64,000 nt of DNA from Muribaculaceae bacterium (GTDB taxonomy: Bacteria; Bacteroidota; Bacteroidia; Bacteroidales; Muribaculaceae), in the NCBI GenBank assembly GCA_022510385.1, contig JAFLTQ010000013.1, positions 1-64,000 of the forward strand, written 5' to 3'. Numbering within the stretch: position 1 is the stretch's first letter; the number at the start of each line of letters is the position of its first letter. The notes below the pieces were generated by a model that did not search any database, was not told the DNA's origin, and saw only the letters and a list, made by a program, of their open reading frames with translations. A program made the position numbers and the translations under genes. Below are positions 61,846-64,000 of the stretch, piece by piece.

Positions 61846-64000
61846 TTATTTCAGTGTGTCTTCTCCAAGTATATTACTTGAAGATGGTTTTTCCTCATTA
61901 ACTTCCTGAGGGGCATCTTCGATAATTATTTCCTCCGTAGGTTCTTCAATATTTACTACAGGCGCCTCTTTTTTCTTTGCCGGAGCTTGCTTTTGTGTTG
62001 AAGAAGAAGAGGTTGATTTTTGACCCTTGTCGGTATTTGTTAATGGGGTTTTCGTGAAAATCACTTCATTCGCTAAAGTTTTCCTGTCATAGTATAATCC
62101 TCTCCATTCCTTAGTTCTGGAATTATATTCCGCATCAAGATTTTGTTTGTTGTAAGATCCGGTTTTAACCATGAAACTAAAAGATTCCGGAATAGTGTCC
62201 TTTTTACTGCGCACCCATCCTATAGCAGGAACCGGAGCTTGATTACCTATCTTTATCGTACCATAGATATTTTTCCCATCCTCTATTGTATCAATTTGAC
62301 ATACTATTTTTGTGCCGGTTGGTATTTTGAATTCCCAAGTGCCGAGCACCCATTGACCGGCAACTACTTTTTCTTCTCCAACTCTACCATAAACCCATGA
62401 ATAATGGCCGCTCAACTCCGGTGTCGCAAAAAACCAGATAAGGAATATCATCCATACAGGTGCAGCCCAGAACCAACCCACCGAGGCCATACCACTACGG
62501 GTTGCCTTGTCATAACTTCTTTGCCTTTGAGAATAAAGAGTAAGTGCATTTTCAACGTTTTTCTCATCAGTATCTCTAAAAGTGAAATATAAGGCATCCA
62601 ACTGACGATACTCAAACATATTGCCCGAAATTACTTTACCTCCGGTATCTACCTTATCACGTCGGAACAGAGATGCAACAGAGAAAATTGCGCCACCCAA
62701 GACTAAAGCTCCAACAATGAAATATAATACTGAAGGGAACCAGGCAAAACCGGCCCACGCTATAGCTGCCACTATCAAACCACCGATCGCCCCTGGCAAC
62801 AAAGAGCCGAAGAAACCTTCAAACAAAATTCCGGCACATATTGCAATAGCTATGAAACAGATAAACCATGTAGCCAAGAAATTTCCGGAAATTGGATTGA
62901 CATCCGGTATTGCAAAAAACCATGACAATCCTAATATCATCAGGGTAGGTATACCGGCAAGTAGAAGGAAGAAAATTCTATTTCTTTTTACCTTCTTGTC
63001 GCTCTTTTCAAGTTTTTTAGAAGCCGAATCAATCTGTTTTATGGCCTTGTTATATCTCTGGGCATAATAATCTTTGGGATCTAACTTGCTTATAAATTCT
63101 ATATATTTGGCAGTCTCCTTTTCATAGGTGAACTTTTTGGATAGATCTAATTTTGGATTCTCTTGGAAGAAGACTGTTAACCAAGCGTCAAGCCATGCCA
63201 CGGGAGTGCCATCTCCGGTGGGCATTTCATTCTTATCACCTCCCAAAGCTTTGGCCACTACATCCTTAGGAAAATTTTTCAATTGGTCAGGTGAATCAAT
63301 CACTTTCCCATCCAAGGTATAAGTAGGTGCTTTCCCTAAAAAGCCGGCAACTGACTTATAGGCGCCTATCACTGTGTCATACGGACCCGCTTTCTGAATG
63401 TTTTCCTCATTTTCAACGTCCATACAATATCTGTTCCAATTCAGGAAGTTAAAATATGCTTCCCCACGGGCACGCAAATAGTCTCCGATATAACTTCCGT
63501 CCATATCTTCGAAGAATGCTACCAACATGCCGTCATCATCCTTTCCGGTCTGACAGTCTGTGAGTAAATCCGCCAGGTATTCTCCTACCTCTTGAATTGT
63601 ATAAACCCGTTTTTCCGAATCTTCATCCGTATTAAAATCAACATCTACATTGGGATCCAATTCATATAGAATTCTAAAAGGAGAGTCAGAATGATAATAA
63701 ATGGATTCTACATCATCATCGCTGCTGTCGATCAGTTTCCTTATTTTACCTGCCAATGCCGGGTCTCTATATGCCAACCATAAAATAAACCCCGGAGACT
63801 TAAGCATTGCCTCATTTGTGTCATTTACATAGCCACCATCTTCTTGTATGTAACCAAACAGTTCATCAATAGTTGTTGCAAATTCAAAAGTGCCGCGAAC
63901 TTCAACCGGTAGTGGCAGGTCGTTAAACTGCTCCGCAAGATAATAAGCTGCCAGATAGGCATTGAGATCATAGTCGCCGGTGTCGAAATTATCATCTATC
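61846..64000 (-). CDS. large membrane protein of the AAA+ cluster (partial, runs off right edge)
   Basis: The ORF track starts at an internal ATG (63807), but the same frame stays open to the window end (translating through YLAAYYLAEQFNDLPLPVEV and TIDELFGYIQED), so the gene is truncated by the window and has at least 718 codons. The visible N-terminal part is acidic and soluble. A basic stretch (KLEKSDKKVKRNR) leads to four to five hydrophobic helices (FFLLLAGIPTLMILGLSWFFAIP; ATWFICFIAIAICAGIL; GAIGGLIVAAIAWAGFAW; SVLYFIVGALVLGGAIFSVASLF) and another (WFWAAPVWMIFLIWFFA). A C-terminal beta-like domain (YGTIKIGNQAPVPAIGWV) ends with a Lys/Glu-rich tail. No family is recognised. It is the first visible gene of the cluster. 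Confidence 0.78.
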   Translation of the reverse strand, partial: IDDNFDTGDYDLNAYLAAYYLAEQFNDLPLPVEVRGTFEFATTIDELFGYIQEDGGYVNDTNEAMLKSPGFILWLAYRDPALAGKIRKLIDSSDDDVESIYYHSDSPFRILYELDPNVDVDFNTDEDSEKRVYTIQEVGEYLADLLTDCQTGKDDDGMLVAFFEDMDGSYIGDYLRARGEAYFNFLNWNRYCMDVENEENIQKAGPYDTVIGAYKSVAGFLGKAPTYTLDGKVIDSPDQLKNFPKDVVAKALGGDKNEMPTGDGTPVAWLDAWLTVFFQENPKLDLSKKFTYEKETAKYIEFISKLDPKDYYAQRYNKAIKQIDSASKKLEKSDKKVKRNRIFFLLLAGIPTLMILGLSWFFAIPDVNPISGNFLATWFICFIAIAICAGILFEGFFGSLLPGAIGGLIVAAIAWAGFAWFPSVLYFIVGALVLGGAIFSVASLFRRDKVDTGGKVISGNMFEYRQLDALYFTFRDTDEKNVENALTLYSQRQRSYDKATRSGMASVGWFWAAPVWMIFLIWFFATPELSGHYSWVYGRVGEEKVVAGQWVLGTWEFKIPTGTKIVCQIDTIEDGKNIYGTIKIGNQAPVPAIGWVRSKKDTIPESFSFMVKTGSYNKQNLDAEYNSRTKEWRGLYYDRKTLANEVIFTKTPLTNTDKGQKSTSSSSTQKQAPAKKKEAPVVNIEEPTEEIIIEDAPQEVNEEKPSSSNILGEDTLK

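Noticed and set aside
1-64000. CRISPR arrays and insertion sequences
   Set aside because: No array of regularly spaced repeats with unique spacers and no transposase gene was seen; the repeats found are palindromic elements and heptamers.

Overview
The window looks like a chromosomal segment of a gut Bacteroidales bacterium, most likely Muribaculaceae-like. The family-level call is inference from overall gene style, not a database match. Supporting signs are Bacteroidota-type promoters (TTTG, about 20 bp, TAnnTTTG), a SecA of more than 1100 residues, a six-subunit Na+-NQR, DUF4105, DUF4292 and DcaP-like proteins, a short-form adenylate kinase, a T9SS-like C-terminal domain, and intergenic heptamer and palindromic repeats.

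Layout. 1-2 kb: tRNA-Gly and two GYF_2/CD225-like membrane proteins. 2-16.7 kb, mostly minus strand: secA, a degenerate alkaline-phosphatase-fold protein, a DUF4105 protein, asnS, an RluB-type pseudouridine synthase with a long Gly/Asn/Gln/Tyr-rich tail, adk, a shortened four-helix-bundle gene, hpt, an OmpA protein and a large lipoprotein. 17-23 kb: an MFS transporter with an unusual cytoplasmic tail next to a DcaP-like porin, an EamA exporter and a protein with a T9SS-like tail. 23.3-28.2 kb: ferredoxin, dut and a TPR protein on plus, facing an EnvC-like protein and a DUF4292 protein on minus. 28.2-33 kb: methionine/transsulfuration genes (hom-metX diverging from a Cys/Met PLP enzyme and a PatB-type C-S lyase). 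33-40.6 kb: glyA and the nqrABCDEF operon. 40.8-42.5 kb: a secreted TPR protein.

42.9-51.65 kb is an accessory island beside tRNA-Met. It carries a DUF4143 ATPase, a KAP NTPase with a divergent soluble partner, a membrane protein, an ORF6N protein, a HigBA-like pair and a PIN-domain pair. Two copies of the tRNA-Met anticodon arm (19/20 and 20/20 identical) lie inside it and at its right edge, which suggests integration at the tRNA. 51.7-55.65 kb holds an acetyltransferase, a small secreted protein and a three-gene unit (stand-alone amino-acid adenylation enzyme without a carrier domain, GNAT, esterase).

55.9-64 kb, minus strand, is a tightly packed operon: a large membrane protein that runs off the right edge, a second membrane protein, a zinc-ribbon triple-AAA+ ATPase, a zinc-ribbon FHA protein, a PP2C phosphatase, a small unknown and a Sel1-like protein. 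It reads as an undescribed phospho-signalling/AAA+ membrane system and is the best candidate here for something new. The adenylation trio and the tRNA-Met island come next.
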